A stretch of 64,000 bases of DNA, from contig DUBU01000021.1 of the NCBI GenBank assembly GCA_012960155.1, positions 1 through 64,000 on the forward strand. Direction: 5' to 3'. This document shows positions 56,540 to 64,000 of the stretch, in pieces. A program made the translations under genes and the position numbers. Numbering within the stretch: position 1 is the stretch's first letter; each line of letters starts with the position of its first letter. The notes beneath the pieces are model-generated. The model saw only the letters and a program-made list of their open reading frames with translations, did not search any database and was not told the origin of the DNA. This stretch comes from Micavibrio sp. Lineage in GTDB: Bacteria > Pseudomonadota > Alphaproteobacteria > Micavibrionales > Micavibrionaceae.

Positions 56540-58042
56540 TTACTGGTCTTCTAGCAAGGCAAGCTTTGGATTACCTGACAGCTTCACAAATTCACCGCGA
56601 ATACTGGCCACCTGCGCTTTGAAGTTTTTAAGCTCTTCGCCAACCAGTGTTTCACCCTGAGGCAGCTTCACAGTTTTGGGGTTAACCTGTGCGCCGTTCA
56701 TCAGGACTTCATAATGCAGATGCGGGCCAGTCGAGCGGCCTGTCGTACCGACATAACCAATGATATCGCCCTGCTTAACGCGCTTACCCGCAGAGATACC
56801 TTTACCGAATTTATGCATATGCGCATAAGCCGTTTTCAAATTCGAATTGTGACGAATGCGTACATAATTGCCGTAGCCGCCATTACGGTTCGCGCGCTCG
56901 ATCGTACCATCACCAGCAGCATAGATCGGTGTACCTGTGGCCGCTGCGAAATCAAGACCTTTATGCATTTTGTCGTAACCCAGAACAGGGTGATGACGCA
57001 TACCAAAGCCAGATGACAAACGCGCACCATCTATCGGTGTTTTCATCAACGCTTTGCGCATACTTGCGCCTTTTTCATCAAAGTAATCAACATCGCCGTT
57101 CTTCATCTCGTAACGATAAACAGGAATATCCTGACCATTGATGTTCAAACGGGCATAAACGATATTGCCGTTTTTGACCTTTTCACCATCCTCGGAGAAG
57201 ACCTCTTCATACATCACTTCGATCAGATCACCTTTGCGCACATCACGCTGGAAATCGACATCCCATGAATAGATATGAATCGCCTGCGCGATCACACCGG
57301 ACGGAATACCTGCTTTTTCAGCAGAACCGTAAAGCGATACTTCGATATTCGCCTTACCTGTATTCATCTTTGTGACGGTCTCTTTTTCGATCATTACAGA
57401 TTCAAAACCATCATCACCGCGCGTCAAACTAACAACATGCAACGGATCAACCGCCATTGTCATCTGTGCCAGGTCATACGCACTACCGGCTTCATCAACC
57501 GGATCAAAACGAAACTCAAGCTTTTGTCCCGGACGAATGCGACGCGGGTCATAATGCTCTTCCATAGATTGTACAAGCTTATAAACTTCACTCGCACCTA
57601 AACCTGCGCGCTGCATAACAGCCCCCAGCGTATCACCGGCACCAACAACCAGCGACTTCTCGCGCGGCTTGGCTGGCTCAGGCTGGAACAAAGCAACTTC
57701 TTCGACTTTGCCCTCGTGATTCTCGTAACGCTCCAAACGCTTCTCGCGGGCATTACTCAGATCTGCCATATTCATATCATCATGAGCCTGCCCCGAAATA
57801 AGAGAGCGAGGTTCGGAAATATCCGGACCCATTTGAAAGGCCTGACTATCCATAGAGAAACTAGCCAGCGTAAATACGCCCACAAACGCGGCCGCAGATA
57901 CAGGCACAACAACACGCAGACGCAATCTGCCGTCACGCGTCAAAAGATGACGGTGCTTAAAGTTCATTGTATTGCTTAAAAATTCTGCGATCTCTTGCGC
58001 TTTAGGAAATCTTTTTTCAATCGCTTTTGACATCGTTGTCAT
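56540..58042 (-). CDS. M23 peptidoglycan endopeptidase (MepM-like)
   Basis: 500 aa from the ATG at 58042 (the frame extends to 58210 without a good start). One membrane anchor at about residues 48-68 (VVPVSAAAFVGVFTLASF). A LysM/OapA-like domain (near 125-180; VVGAGDTLGAVMQRAGLGAS) is followed by a linker domain and the LytM peptidase: HKGLDF (near 357, His and Asp zinc ligands), AYAHMHK and HLHYEV (near 438). All zinc ligands are present, so it should cut peptide crosslinks. Similar to E. coli MepM by domain order. Confidence 0.9.
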   Translation of the reverse strand: MTTMSKAIEKRFPKAQEIAEFLSNTMNFKHRHLLTRDGRLRLRVVVPVSAAAFVGVFTLASFSMDSQAFQMGPDISEPRSLISGQAHDDMNMADLSNAREKRLERYENHEGKVEEVALFQPEPAKPREKSLVVGAGDTLGAVMQRAGLGASEVYKLVQSMEEHYDPRRIRPGQKLEFRFDPVDEAGSAYDLAQMTMAVDPLHVVSLTRGDDGFESVMIEKETVTKMNTGKANIEVSLYGSAEKAGIPSGVIAQAIHIYSWDVDFQRDVRKGDLIEVMYEEVFSEDGEKVKNGNIVYARLNINGQDIPVYRYEMKNGDVDYFDEKGASMRKALMKTPIDGARLSSGFGMRHHPVLGYDKMHKGLDFAAATGTPIYAAGDGTIERANRNGGYGNYVRIRHNSNLKTAYAHMHKFGKGISAGKRVKQGDIIGYVGTTGRSTGPHLHYEVLMNGAQVNPKTVKLPQGETLVGEELKNFKAQVASIRGEFVKLSGNPKLALLEDQ

Positions 58043-58275
58043 GAAACGCACACACCCTATACAAATAGGCCCTATCTTTCTAATACTTTGAATGCTTATT
58101 TTTCTAGCACCAATACTAAGCAAACGCCATGCTGATATAGGCTTATTCAGCATTTTTTCAGGGGACAATTTGACCGTATATTGTATCCAGTGAATCCAGA
58201 GCAGTTTCAAGATACTCCCGCATTAAGGCGAGCTTCACCCAAGCCCTATTAAAACATAGAAAATTGTGCGGTGAA

Positions 58276-58788
58276 TTAGATACCACACTCTTTAGAAATA
58301 GCTTCATGCGCGGCAGAAGAGCCGCCCAAACCAAAACTGTCAGTCGTCAAAGTACCACGTGAAGATGTACCTGTTACTGTCATCTTGCTGCCTTTACGAA
58401 TAGCATTGGTAAGGCGCGTATCAGAATCAGCATCAGGCGTCCACGCTGTTTCGTCCTGTGTAAAAAGTGTGAAATTCGTTGAATCAATCTTCACTGTCAC
58501 ATCGCTACCTGGCTTGTATTCATAACCTGTGATGTAGCTAAATACATTTTTGCTGCCCTCGGCAGGACGGTGCGTAATCAACGCAAACACATCACCACGG
58601 CGTGTGTAATCGCCTTTTGAATCTTTTGGCTTACTCGCCATGTAACAAACCTTGTTACCACCTTCCATAAACACATAGGCAGACCAATCACTGTAATTGC
58701 CGATCAATCTGGGTTCTGCCGCTTGCGCATGACCGCATACTGTCAGAACTGTAAGGAAAACTGCCGCGCGCGATAGTAGGTGTTTCAT
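58276..58788 (-). CDS. Invasion-associated locus B (IalB)-like periplasmic protein
   Basis: 170 aa from the ATG at 58788 (GAGGCG upstream; the frame extends to 58842). Signal peptide ends GHAQA. The mature part (YSDWSAYVFMEGGNKVCYMAS, DVFALITHRP, GSKMTVTGTSSRGTLTTDSF) follows the IalB-family pattern, with two cysteines (VCYM and the C-terminal ECGI) able to pair. Family members in Bartonella affect host-cell entry, but the family is widespread in non-pathogens. Divergent from the ECF sigma gene. Confidence 0.78.
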   Translation of the reverse strand: MKHLLSRAAVFLTVLTVCGHAQAAEPRLIGNYSDWSAYVFMEGGNKVCYMASKPKDSKGDYTRRGDVFALITHRPAEGSKNVFSYITGYEYKPGSDVTVKIDSTNFTLFTQDETAWTPDADSDTRLTNAIRKGSKMTVTGTSSRGTLTTDSFGLGGSSAAHEAISKECGI

Positions 58789-58926
58789 TGTATTCGCCTC
58801 GAAAAAGCTGCTTGTTGTTAAAGTAATCTTGGACAAAGTCATACGATCGATGACCGGAAATCATACGCGTAAATCAGCGTATATACCAATATACCCTATA
58901 ATTTCTCTAAGAAAAGGGCAAATTTA

Positions 58927-58952
58927 TGATCCTTTTCAACTGCTGTCCCGTA
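58927..58952 (+). promoter_or_regulatory. ECF11 (RpoE/ChrR-type) promoter
   Basis: TGATCC (58927-58932), exactly 16 nt, then CGTA (58949-58952). This matches the recognition pattern reported for RpoE/ECF11 sigma factors (TGATCC ... CGTA). It lies 25 nt before the sigma gene start, so the operon is probably autoregulated. Confidence 0.75.
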
Positions 58953-58977
58953 TGAGAAGTAGTAGGAAAACAAAGTC

Positions 58978-59649
58978 ATGAAAAACTTAGGGCTTTACGA
59001 GCAAGAGAATACGTTGCTTAATTCCCTGATGGCAATAAAGCAGAAAGCGCAAACGCCTTCGGGAAAACGGGGCACAAAAACCAAAACAGATTTATCGGAT
59101 GAAGTCACATTCGATGATCTGCTTGTGTCTGTGGGCGCAACGCAGAACCGCGATTCCTTCATTCGCGTGTTCGAATACTTCGCGCCGCGCGTTAAATCTT
59201 TTCTGATGCAAGGCGGCTTTAATCCTGAAACAGCGGACGAATTAGCGCAAGAAACCATGCTAACCGTATGGGACAAAGCATCATCTTTTGATCCGGCACA
59301 AGCCAAAGCAAGCACCTGGATTTTCACCATCGCCCGTAACAAAAAGATCGATTACATCCGTAAATACAAACGCACGCCTTTAAAGGCTGAAGATCTAGCA
59401 TTCGCTCAATCGGAAACAAATGCGCCGGACGATAATCTAGCCACGTTACAAGATAACAAGGCCTTGACCGAAGCCCTGGAAAAGCTGCCGGAAGAACAAG
59501 CAGCACTGCTGCGCAAATCTTTCTTTGAAGACAAAACACATAATGACATCGCCGAAGAATCGGATATTCCGCTCGGCACAGTAAAATCACGTATAAGACT
59601 GGCGCTAGAACGCCTGCGTTATCATCTGGGGGCAACAGATCATGGCTGA
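58978..59649 (+). CDS. rpoE: ECF sigma factor, RpoE/ECF11-like
   Basis: 223 aa. Sigma region 2 at about 60-125 (FIRVFEYFAPRVKSFLMQGG, ADELAQETMLTVWDKASSFD, ASTWIFTIARNKKIDYIRKY) and region 4 at about 160-215 (LEKLPEEQAALLRKSFFEDK, EESDIPLGTVKSRIRLALER). The N-terminal ~45 residues are an extension. It overlaps the downstream ChrR-like gene by 8 nt, the usual sigma/anti-sigma arrangement. In Rhodobacter the pair governs the singlet-oxygen response. Confidence 0.9.
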   Translation: MKNLGLYEQENTLLNSLMAIKQKAQTPSGKRGTKTKTDLSDEVTFDDLLVSVGATQNRDSFIRVFEYFAPRVKSFLMQGGFNPETADELAQETMLTVWDKASSFDPAQAKASTWIFTIARNKKIDYIRKYKRTPLKAEDLAFAQSETNAPDDNLATLQDNKALTEALEKLPEEQAALLRKSFFEDKTHNDIAEESDIPLGTVKSRIRLALERLRYHLGATDHG

Positions 59650-60355
59650 GTTTAAAGACACATTATGCACAGAACTCGGCATTTGTGACGATGTCCACGC
59701 GCTGCTATGGGAATACGCCTGTGGCTCCTTGGACAAATCACATAATCTGCTGATCGAAAGCTTTCTAGACATCAGACCACAAGCCCGCAAAGTCATTAAC
59801 CAGTTTGAGACCATAGGCGGAGCCATGCTTGAAAAAGGGTGCAACCCAACTAAAATGGCCGAAGACAGTCTCGCCAGAGTATTGGCCGCTATGGATTGCT
59901 CAAAAGCTACAGCCAGCCGTACAAAACCGGACACAGAGCCAGATCAGCAAAAACTATGCAAAAAATCACAAGAACTACCGCCTAGCCTTAAATATTACAT
60001 CAATGATTGCGGCCAAAAACCGCGCTGGAATAAAATGGTGCCGGGCATGGCTTTCTGCAAATTACCGGGACAGGACGGGCGTTATACCATCACCATTCTT
60101 GAAGCAAAGCCAGGTGTCAAAGTGCCTGACCACAAGCACAAAGGCACAGAAATCATTCTGGTACTCAGCGGCGCTTTTTATGATGAAAACGGCACATACA
60201 CTCAAGGCGATATCATCATCAACCATGATCAATCACACCATGAGCCTGCCGTGCCAAAGGATTGTGATCGTGCCTGCACATGCTTGATCGTCGCCGATAA
60301 TCCGATGCAGTTTACGGGCGCGCTAACAAGGCTACTAAATATTTTCAAACTTTAG
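59642..60355 (+). CDS. ChrR-family anti-sigma factor lacking the zinc ligands
   Basis: 237 aa. Residues 17-65 match the ChrR anti-sigma domain (LLWEYACGSLDKSHNLLIE, NQFETIGGAMLEKG), but in the zinc motif (usually H-x3-C-x2-C) the three ligands read F41, R45 and A48. The C-terminal cupin (about 150-225) keeps its metal residues (PDHKHKGTEIILVLSGAF, SHHEP). In ChrR the zinc site holds sigma, and the cupin domain is needed for the singlet-oxygen response. Translation is coupled to the sigma gene. Which of its signals survive is unknown. Confidence 0.8.
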   Translation: MAEFKDTLCTELGICDDVHALLWEYACGSLDKSHNLLIESFLDIRPQARKVINQFETIGGAMLEKGCNPTKMAEDSLARVLAAMDCSKATASRTKPDTEPDQQKLCKKSQELPPSLKYYINDCGQKPRWNKMVPGMAFCKLPGQDGRYTITILEAKPGVKVPDHKHKGTEIILVLSGAFYDENGTYTQGDIIINHDQSHHEPAVPKDCDRACTCLIVADNPMQFTGALTRLLNIFKL

Positions 60356-60357
60356 GA

Positions 60358-60906
60358 TTAATCTTTAGGCGTACGTATCTTGCGGCGATTGCCGTGTACG
60401 TGCTGCGGCGCAGCTTCTGTCGGGCCACCCGCAGTCGCAGGACGCTCGGCAAAACGACCATTCGGACCACCCATCGACAGCATACGATCATACATAACAA
60501 TCGCTGCCGCCACGCCAACATTCACACAGAACTTCATCGGAATTTTGATTACATGATCACAACGTTCCAGCATCTCATCCGATAAATTGCCCATTTCAGG
60601 CCCCAGCACATAAGCCGCACGCAACGGATGACGGAAGCTTGGTAACTCGATGGAATCATCCACCAGCTCCACGCCAACAAGCTGACAACCCTTTGGCAGC
60701 ACCAACTCGTTACTATTGGCGTATTGATGATACGGCACATGGTCAAACGCGCCGGAGGTATCGGACTGACGCATAGCACGCACGTCAATATCAGGGGCAA
60801 TCGTAAAAAAGAAACTGGCACCGAAGGAATGCGCCGAACGCGCAATCGTCCCGACATTTTGTTCCTTGCTAATGCCCTCGACCCCGACTCCAAAATATCC
60901 GCGCAT
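60358..60906 (-). CDS. SpoU/TrmH-family RNA 2'-O-methyltransferase
   Basis: 182 aa. SPOUT knot motifs: NVGTIARSAHSFGASFFFTI, YVLGPEMGNLSDEML and IKIPMKFCVNVGVAAAIVMY. Probably methylates a ribose in tRNA or rRNA; a TrmL-like or TrmH-like target is possible. The C-terminal 40 residues are a Gly/Pro/Arg-rich tail. Convergent with the ChrR-like gene with a 2-nt gap. Confidence 0.88.
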   Translation of the reverse strand: MRGYFGVGVEGISKEQNVGTIARSAHSFGASFFFTIAPDIDVRAMRQSDTSGAFDHVPYHQYANSNELVLPKGCQLVGVELVDDSIELPSFRHPLRAAYVLGPEMGNLSDEMLERCDHVIKIPMKFCVNVGVAAAIVMYDRMLSMGGPNGRFAERPATAGGPTEAAPQHVHGNRRKIRTPKD

Positions 60907-60924
60907 ATCTTTATCCTGTTTTTA

Positions 60925-61617
60925 CTAAGGCTCAAACGCCAGACGCAGAGCCTCTTCTACATGAATTCTGGTTGTATCAAAGACAGGAATAGCCACATCT
61001 GCCTGCTGAATCAACAACGTAATTTCCGTGCAGCCCAGAATAACGCCCTCCGCGCCACGTGATTGCAAATCAGAAATCACATCCTGATATGCTGTCTTAG
61101 AGGCAGACAGAACCTTGCCATGACACAGCTCGTCATAAATAACAGTATTAACAACATCTATGCCGACCGGGTCAGGCACAAGCGCCTGCACCCCATGCTC
61201 ATCCAGGCGCCCTTTATAAAAATCCAGCGCCATCGTGTATTTGGTACCGAGCAAACCAACGGTCTTAACGCCCTGTGCTTTGATTACGCGGGCCGTAGCA
61301 TCTGCCAGATGTAAAAACGGAATATTAAGCGCCGCCTCGATCTGATCCGCCATTTTATGCATGGTATTCGTGGCCAGAATGATGAAATCCGCGCCCGCAC
61401 GCTCAAGGGCTTGGGCTTCTTCGCAAAGCATCGCGCCTTGCGTATCCCAATCACCCTTTTCTTTCAGCGCGACGAACTCGCCGAAATCCACCGACGCCAT
61501 TTTAATTTTAGCACTATGGTGCCCGCCAAGCTTTGCGCGGACACCATCATTCAGCCATTGATAATAGCTCATCGTGGATTCAGGGCTTAAGCCGCCGATG
61601 ATACCGATCGTCTTCAT
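60925..61617 (-). CDS. Aspartate/glutamate racemase-family protein (YgeA-like)
   Basis: 230 aa, family length. IGIIGGLSPESTMSYYQWLN and ILATNTMHKM mark the YgeA type, in which one active-site cysteine is replaced by Thr83 while the other (LGCTEIT, Cys196) is kept; the E. coli enzyme with that pair is a broad-specificity amino-acid racemase. Its ATG overlaps the stop of the upstream aminotransferase (ATGA), so the two probably act on the same amino acid pool. Confidence 0.85.
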   Translation of the reverse strand: MKTIGIIGGLSPESTMSYYQWLNDGVRAKLGGHHSAKIKMASVDFGEFVALKEKGDWDTQGAMLCEEAQALERAGADFIILATNTMHKMADQIEAALNIPFLHLADATARVIKAQGVKTVGLLGTKYTMALDFYKGRLDEHGVQALVPDPVGIDVVNTVIYDELCHGKVLSASKTAYQDVISDLQSRGAEGVILGCTEITLLIQQADVAIPVFDTTRIHVEEALRLAFEP

Positions 61618-62870
61618 GACTTCAGCGCACGGTCAAGACGATCCAATGCATCATCAAGACGAGCCTCGGACACCGCATAGCATAAACGCATATAGCCTTG
61701 CCCGACCTTACCGAACGCACAGCCCGGTGCCAGAGACAGGCTAACATCGTCAATCAAGCGTTTGGCAAACTCAAGACAGTTGTCTTCACCATCGATTTTG
61801 AAGAAGCTGTAGAATGTGGCTTCGGATTCAGTCGCATCAATACGCCCTGTGCTTTCAAAAAATTCCTGCACACGGGCACGGTTACGTTCCCAAAGCTGCA
61901 TTTGCTGAGCGATAAAGTCTTCGCCGTGACGTAAGGCTTCAATGCCGCCATACTGGGTAAATGTCGGCGGCCCCATATTATCGTAGAGCGCAATGTCACG
62001 AACCGCATCTTCAACGCGAGACGGGCCCGTCAGCCAGCCCAGACGCCAGCCTGTCATAGCCCACGCCTTTGAAAAACTATTCACGGTAAACAGGCGATCA
62101 TCATCTTGCGCGAACTCCAAAAAGCTCGGCGCATGGCTATTGCCATAGACTAGGCGGCTGTATACTTCATCAGCAATCACCCAGATGTCACGCTCACGTG
62201 CAAACTCCATAACGGCTTTGATCTCTTCACGCGACATCACCCAGCCTGTCGGGTTAGACGGCGTTGTAATCAAAATAGCGCGCGTGTCTTTATTACACGC
62301 GTCAAACAGCTTATCCAGATCAAGACTCCACGCGCCTTCATTATTATCAAGCGCCACTTCTTTGAACTTGGCTTGCGCCAGCTCAATCGCGCCCAGCAGA
62401 TTTTTCCAGATCGGCGTTACCGCCACGACCTCGTCACCTGCATCCAGAATAGCTGTCAGTGCCAAATGCATCGCCGTTGTGCCCGAACTTGTTACAAACA
62501 CGCGGTTTGTTGGCACACGCAAATCATAAATACGGTCATAATAATTGGAAATTTCCTGACGCAGCGGATCCTGCCCTAAAACAGGCCCATAAAATGTGCG
62601 CCCGTCATCCATCGCCTTCTGCGCGCCCTTAAGGATAAAATCCGGCGTTGCGGCATCACCTTCACCCTGCCCCAAGGACAGGATATTGGCCTTGCGACGG
62701 CCATAGCGGACAATTTCCGCACCGGGATTTTGAGAGAGATTTTCTACACATTTACGAATTTTGCCGGAATGCGGCTTGGATACGTCCGAATGCTCGTCCA
62801 GTAAATGTTTATCAGTATTGTCTACGCGGTCTTCAGGCATGCTGTCGCCTATCAATTGTTCATGTCTCAT
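61614..62870 (-). CDS. Class I PLP-dependent aminotransferase
   Basis: 418 aa. Fold-type I: PLP lysine in NSFSKAWAMTGWRLGWL (near 265), TPSNPTGWVMSREEI, IADEVYSRLVYG. The ~45-residue polar N-terminal extension is longer than usual for the family; the ATG at 62870 has GGAG 8 nt upstream. Amino donor is unknown. It is translationally coupled to the racemase gene downstream, suggesting D-amino-acid or aspartate metabolism. Confidence 0.9.
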   Translation of the reverse strand: MRHEQLIGDSMPEDRVDNTDKHLLDEHSDVSKPHSGKIRKCVENLSQNPGAEIVRYGRRKANILSLGQGEGDAATPDFILKGAQKAMDDGRTFYGPVLGQDPLRQEISNYYDRIYDLRVPTNRVFVTSSGTTAMHLALTAILDAGDEVVAVTPIWKNLLGAIELAQAKFKEVALDNNEGAWSLDLDKLFDACNKDTRAILITTPSNPTGWVMSREEIKAVMEFARERDIWVIADEVYSRLVYGNSHAPSFLEFAQDDDRLFTVNSFSKAWAMTGWRLGWLTGPSRVEDAVRDIALYDNMGPPTFTQYGGIEALRHGEDFIAQQMQLWERNRARVQEFFESTGRIDATESEATFYSFFKIDGEDNCLEFAKRLIDDVSLSLAPGCAFGKVGQGYMRLCYAVSEARLDDALDRLDRALKS

Positions 62871-62958
62871 GAAATAACTCCACCACTTGTTATGTGAGTG
62901 TTAGGGAATGGTCAAATAAAAACGTGCTCTTGCACTATGTGGGGAGAATATAGGGGCG

Positions 62959-63045
62959 TTAGCCCGCGCACGCGGCAACGGTCGCTGCGCAGAAAACTGC
63001 TGCCGCGATCAAAGAATAAATTTCCGTGCCGAATTCAAAAATCAT
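62959..63045 (-). CDS. Possible small membrane peptide, 28 aa
   Basis: A short frame encoding one hydrophobic helix (EIYSLIAAAVFCAATVAACA) lies in the 231-bp gap between the aminotransferase and cmk, on the minus strand. No well-spaced Shine-Dalgarno was found (AGGAAA lies 15 nt upstream), so it may not be translated. It is listed because the gap holds nothing else recognisable. Confidence 0.25.
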   Translation of the reverse strand: MIFEFGTEIYSLIAAAVFCAATVAACAG

Positions 63046-63101
63046 ATTTGTGAAATAAAACGTTTCCTGTTTTATTACAAGAAAAAAACGACGTGAGTAC
63101 C

Positions 63102-63764
63102 ATGAGCACAGAAAAAGTAATCGCAGTAGACGGCACCGCCGCCAGCGGCAAAGGCACACTGGCCAAGCGTTTGGCAAAAGAATTAGGCTTTGCCTATCTT
63201 GATACAGGCAAGCTATACCGTTATGTTGGCGCACGCCTTCTGGCGCGAGGCGTAGACCCGCAGGACGAAGCTGAAGCCATTGCCGTTGCCCAAGGCCTGA
63301 ACACCACACTAAAACCCGAAGATCTGCAAGACCCCGCTCTCGGTAGCGATGAAAACGGGCAGGCTGCCTCAAAAGTCGCCGCCCTGACAGGGGTACGTAC
63401 AGCCCTGCTGGATTACCAGCAAAACTTCGCAAAAACGCCCCCCGGAGGCGCTTCAGGCGCTATTCTGGATGGCCGCGATATCGGTACCGTGATCTGCCCT
63501 GATGCCGATTTGAAGCTCTATATCGACGCAAACCTAGAGATTCGGGCGCAAAGACGGTTTAAAGAGTTGCAATCTAAGGGAATTTCCGTTACATATGACG
63601 CCGTTTTGGCAGATATGCTCGAACGCGACAAAAGGGATTCATCCCGTGCCACGGCACCAATGAAACCTGCTGACGATGCGATTGTACTGGATACCAGCAC
63701 CATGAGCGCCGATGACGTGTTTGATAAAGTCCGGAGCGCTGTTACAGACAGGCTCGGCATTTAA
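63102..63764 (+). CDS. cmk: Cytidylate kinase
   Basis: 220 aa. P-loop VDGTAASGKGTLAKRL near the N-terminus, LDTGKLYRYVG and ILDGRDIGTVICPDADLKLY match CMP kinase. It phosphorylates CMP and dCMP. A GTG at 63093 is in frame three codons upstream; the ATG at 63102 is chosen. The order cmk-rpsA is conserved widely and identifies the next gene. Confidence 0.95.
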   Translation: MSTEKVIAVDGTAASGKGTLAKRLAKELGFAYLDTGKLYRYVGARLLARGVDPQDEAEAIAVAQGLNTTLKPEDLQDPALGSDENGQAASKVAALTGVRTALLDYQQNFAKTPPGGASGAILDGRDIGTVICPDADLKLYIDANLEIRAQRRFKELQSKGISVTYDAVLADMLERDKRDSSRATAPMKPADDAIVLDTSTMSADDVFDKVRSAVTDRLGI

Positions 63765-63887
63765 TCAAAGTATAGACCATATCTAAAAGGGCAAAGCCCC
63801 GCCGAAAACACTGAAGGTATGCTTTTCTTATCTTGCCGGTAGACCGGGGTTAAGTTGTACCTATCAAAACTACGAAAGGAATTAGAT

Positions 63888-64000
63888 ATGGCAAAAAAAG
63901 CCGCTAATTTAATCGATAACCAAGAGTCACAGGAGTTCGCTGCGCTACTGAACGACTCTCTAAAGCAGCAAGACAACTTCGAAGGAAGTGTAGTCGAGGG
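63888..64000 (+). CDS. rpsA: 30S ribosomal protein S1, 5' part
   Basis: Only the first 37 residues fall inside the window; the frame is open to its end. FAALLNDSLKQQDNFEGSVV matches the start of S1 leading into the first OB-fold repeat. AAAGGA precedes the ATG. The 123-bp gap after cmk contains no gene; a short CCGG.../CCGG stem lies about 45 nt before the start and may be part of an autoregulatory leader. Confidence 0.9.
   Translation, partial: MAKKAANLIDNQESQEFAALLNDSLKQQDNFEGSVVE

Overview
The window is a chromosomal segment of an alphaproteobacterium of moderate GC, judged by eye. The evidence is gene order as well as gene content. It has the alphaproteobacterial cytochrome oxidase block (coxB-coxA ... 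ctaB-coxF-ctaG-coxC-DUF983-surf1) and the lptC-lptA-lptB ... rpoN-hpf-ptsN block. It also has a 180-kDa-type NAD-glutamate dehydrogenase, an ECF11-like sigma/ChrR pair and a cmk-rpsA junction. No plasmid, prophage, IS element or CRISPR array was seen. I cannot assign a genus; a poorly sampled lineage is plausible because several genes match no family I know.

Layout. 1-3.7 kb: small unknown genes, 3-hydroxybutyrate dehydrogenase, and a 584-residue unknown protein. 3.7-14.2 kb: kynureninase followed by the most unusual region, an alpha-type chaperone-usher pilus cluster. It holds two DUF4402-like pilins, a chaperone and a TcfC/CooC-like usher, with a SET-domain (SETD3/LSMT-like) methyltransferase and a TPR-sulfotransferase beside the pilins. 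14.4-18.7 kb: AMIN-domain lipoprotein, LolA-like protein, FtsK. 18.9-22.6 kb: phenylalanine/tyrosine catabolism (hppD-fah-maiA-phhA), without homogentisate dioxygenase. 22.6-32.8 kb: GCS-like ligase, rsmE, ubiA, NAD-GDH, SRAP protein, methyltransferase. 32.8-40.9 kb: ptsN-hpf-rpoN and lptB-lptA-lptC-kdsD-rnd on the minus strand, interrupted by an unknown plus-strand gene between lptB and rpoN. 41.0-45.5 kb: tRNA-Leu, a degenerate REC-GGDEF protein, an outer-membrane barrel, a phage-like orphan, recR and a flavin reductase-like gene. 45.7-56.5 kb: cytochrome c oxidase structural and assembly genes, with the pmbA/tldD pair inside. 56.5-64 kb: an M23 peptidase, an IalB-like protein, an ECF sigma with its anti-sigma, an RNA methyltransferase, a racemase/aminotransferase pair, cmk and the start of rpsA.

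How the genes fit together. The oxidase block supplies aa3 subunits I-III plus haem O synthase, the Cox11 copper chaperone and Surf1. The aromatic cluster would feed fumarate and acetoacetate into central metabolism, and 3-hydroxybutyrate dehydrogenase also acts on acetoacetate. The lpt genes and kdsD serve LPS synthesis and export. The strongest candidates for new biology are five: the pilus cluster with possible pilin-modifying enzymes; a PtsN homologue lacking its phospho-histidine, whose start codon abuts a terminator-like hairpin that buries its Shine-Dalgarno; a ChrR-type anti-sigma lacking its zinc ligands behind an intact ECF11-type promoter; two unknown genes sharing a nearly identical promoter/leader layout; and a CoxF-like protein with a duplicated acidic tail.
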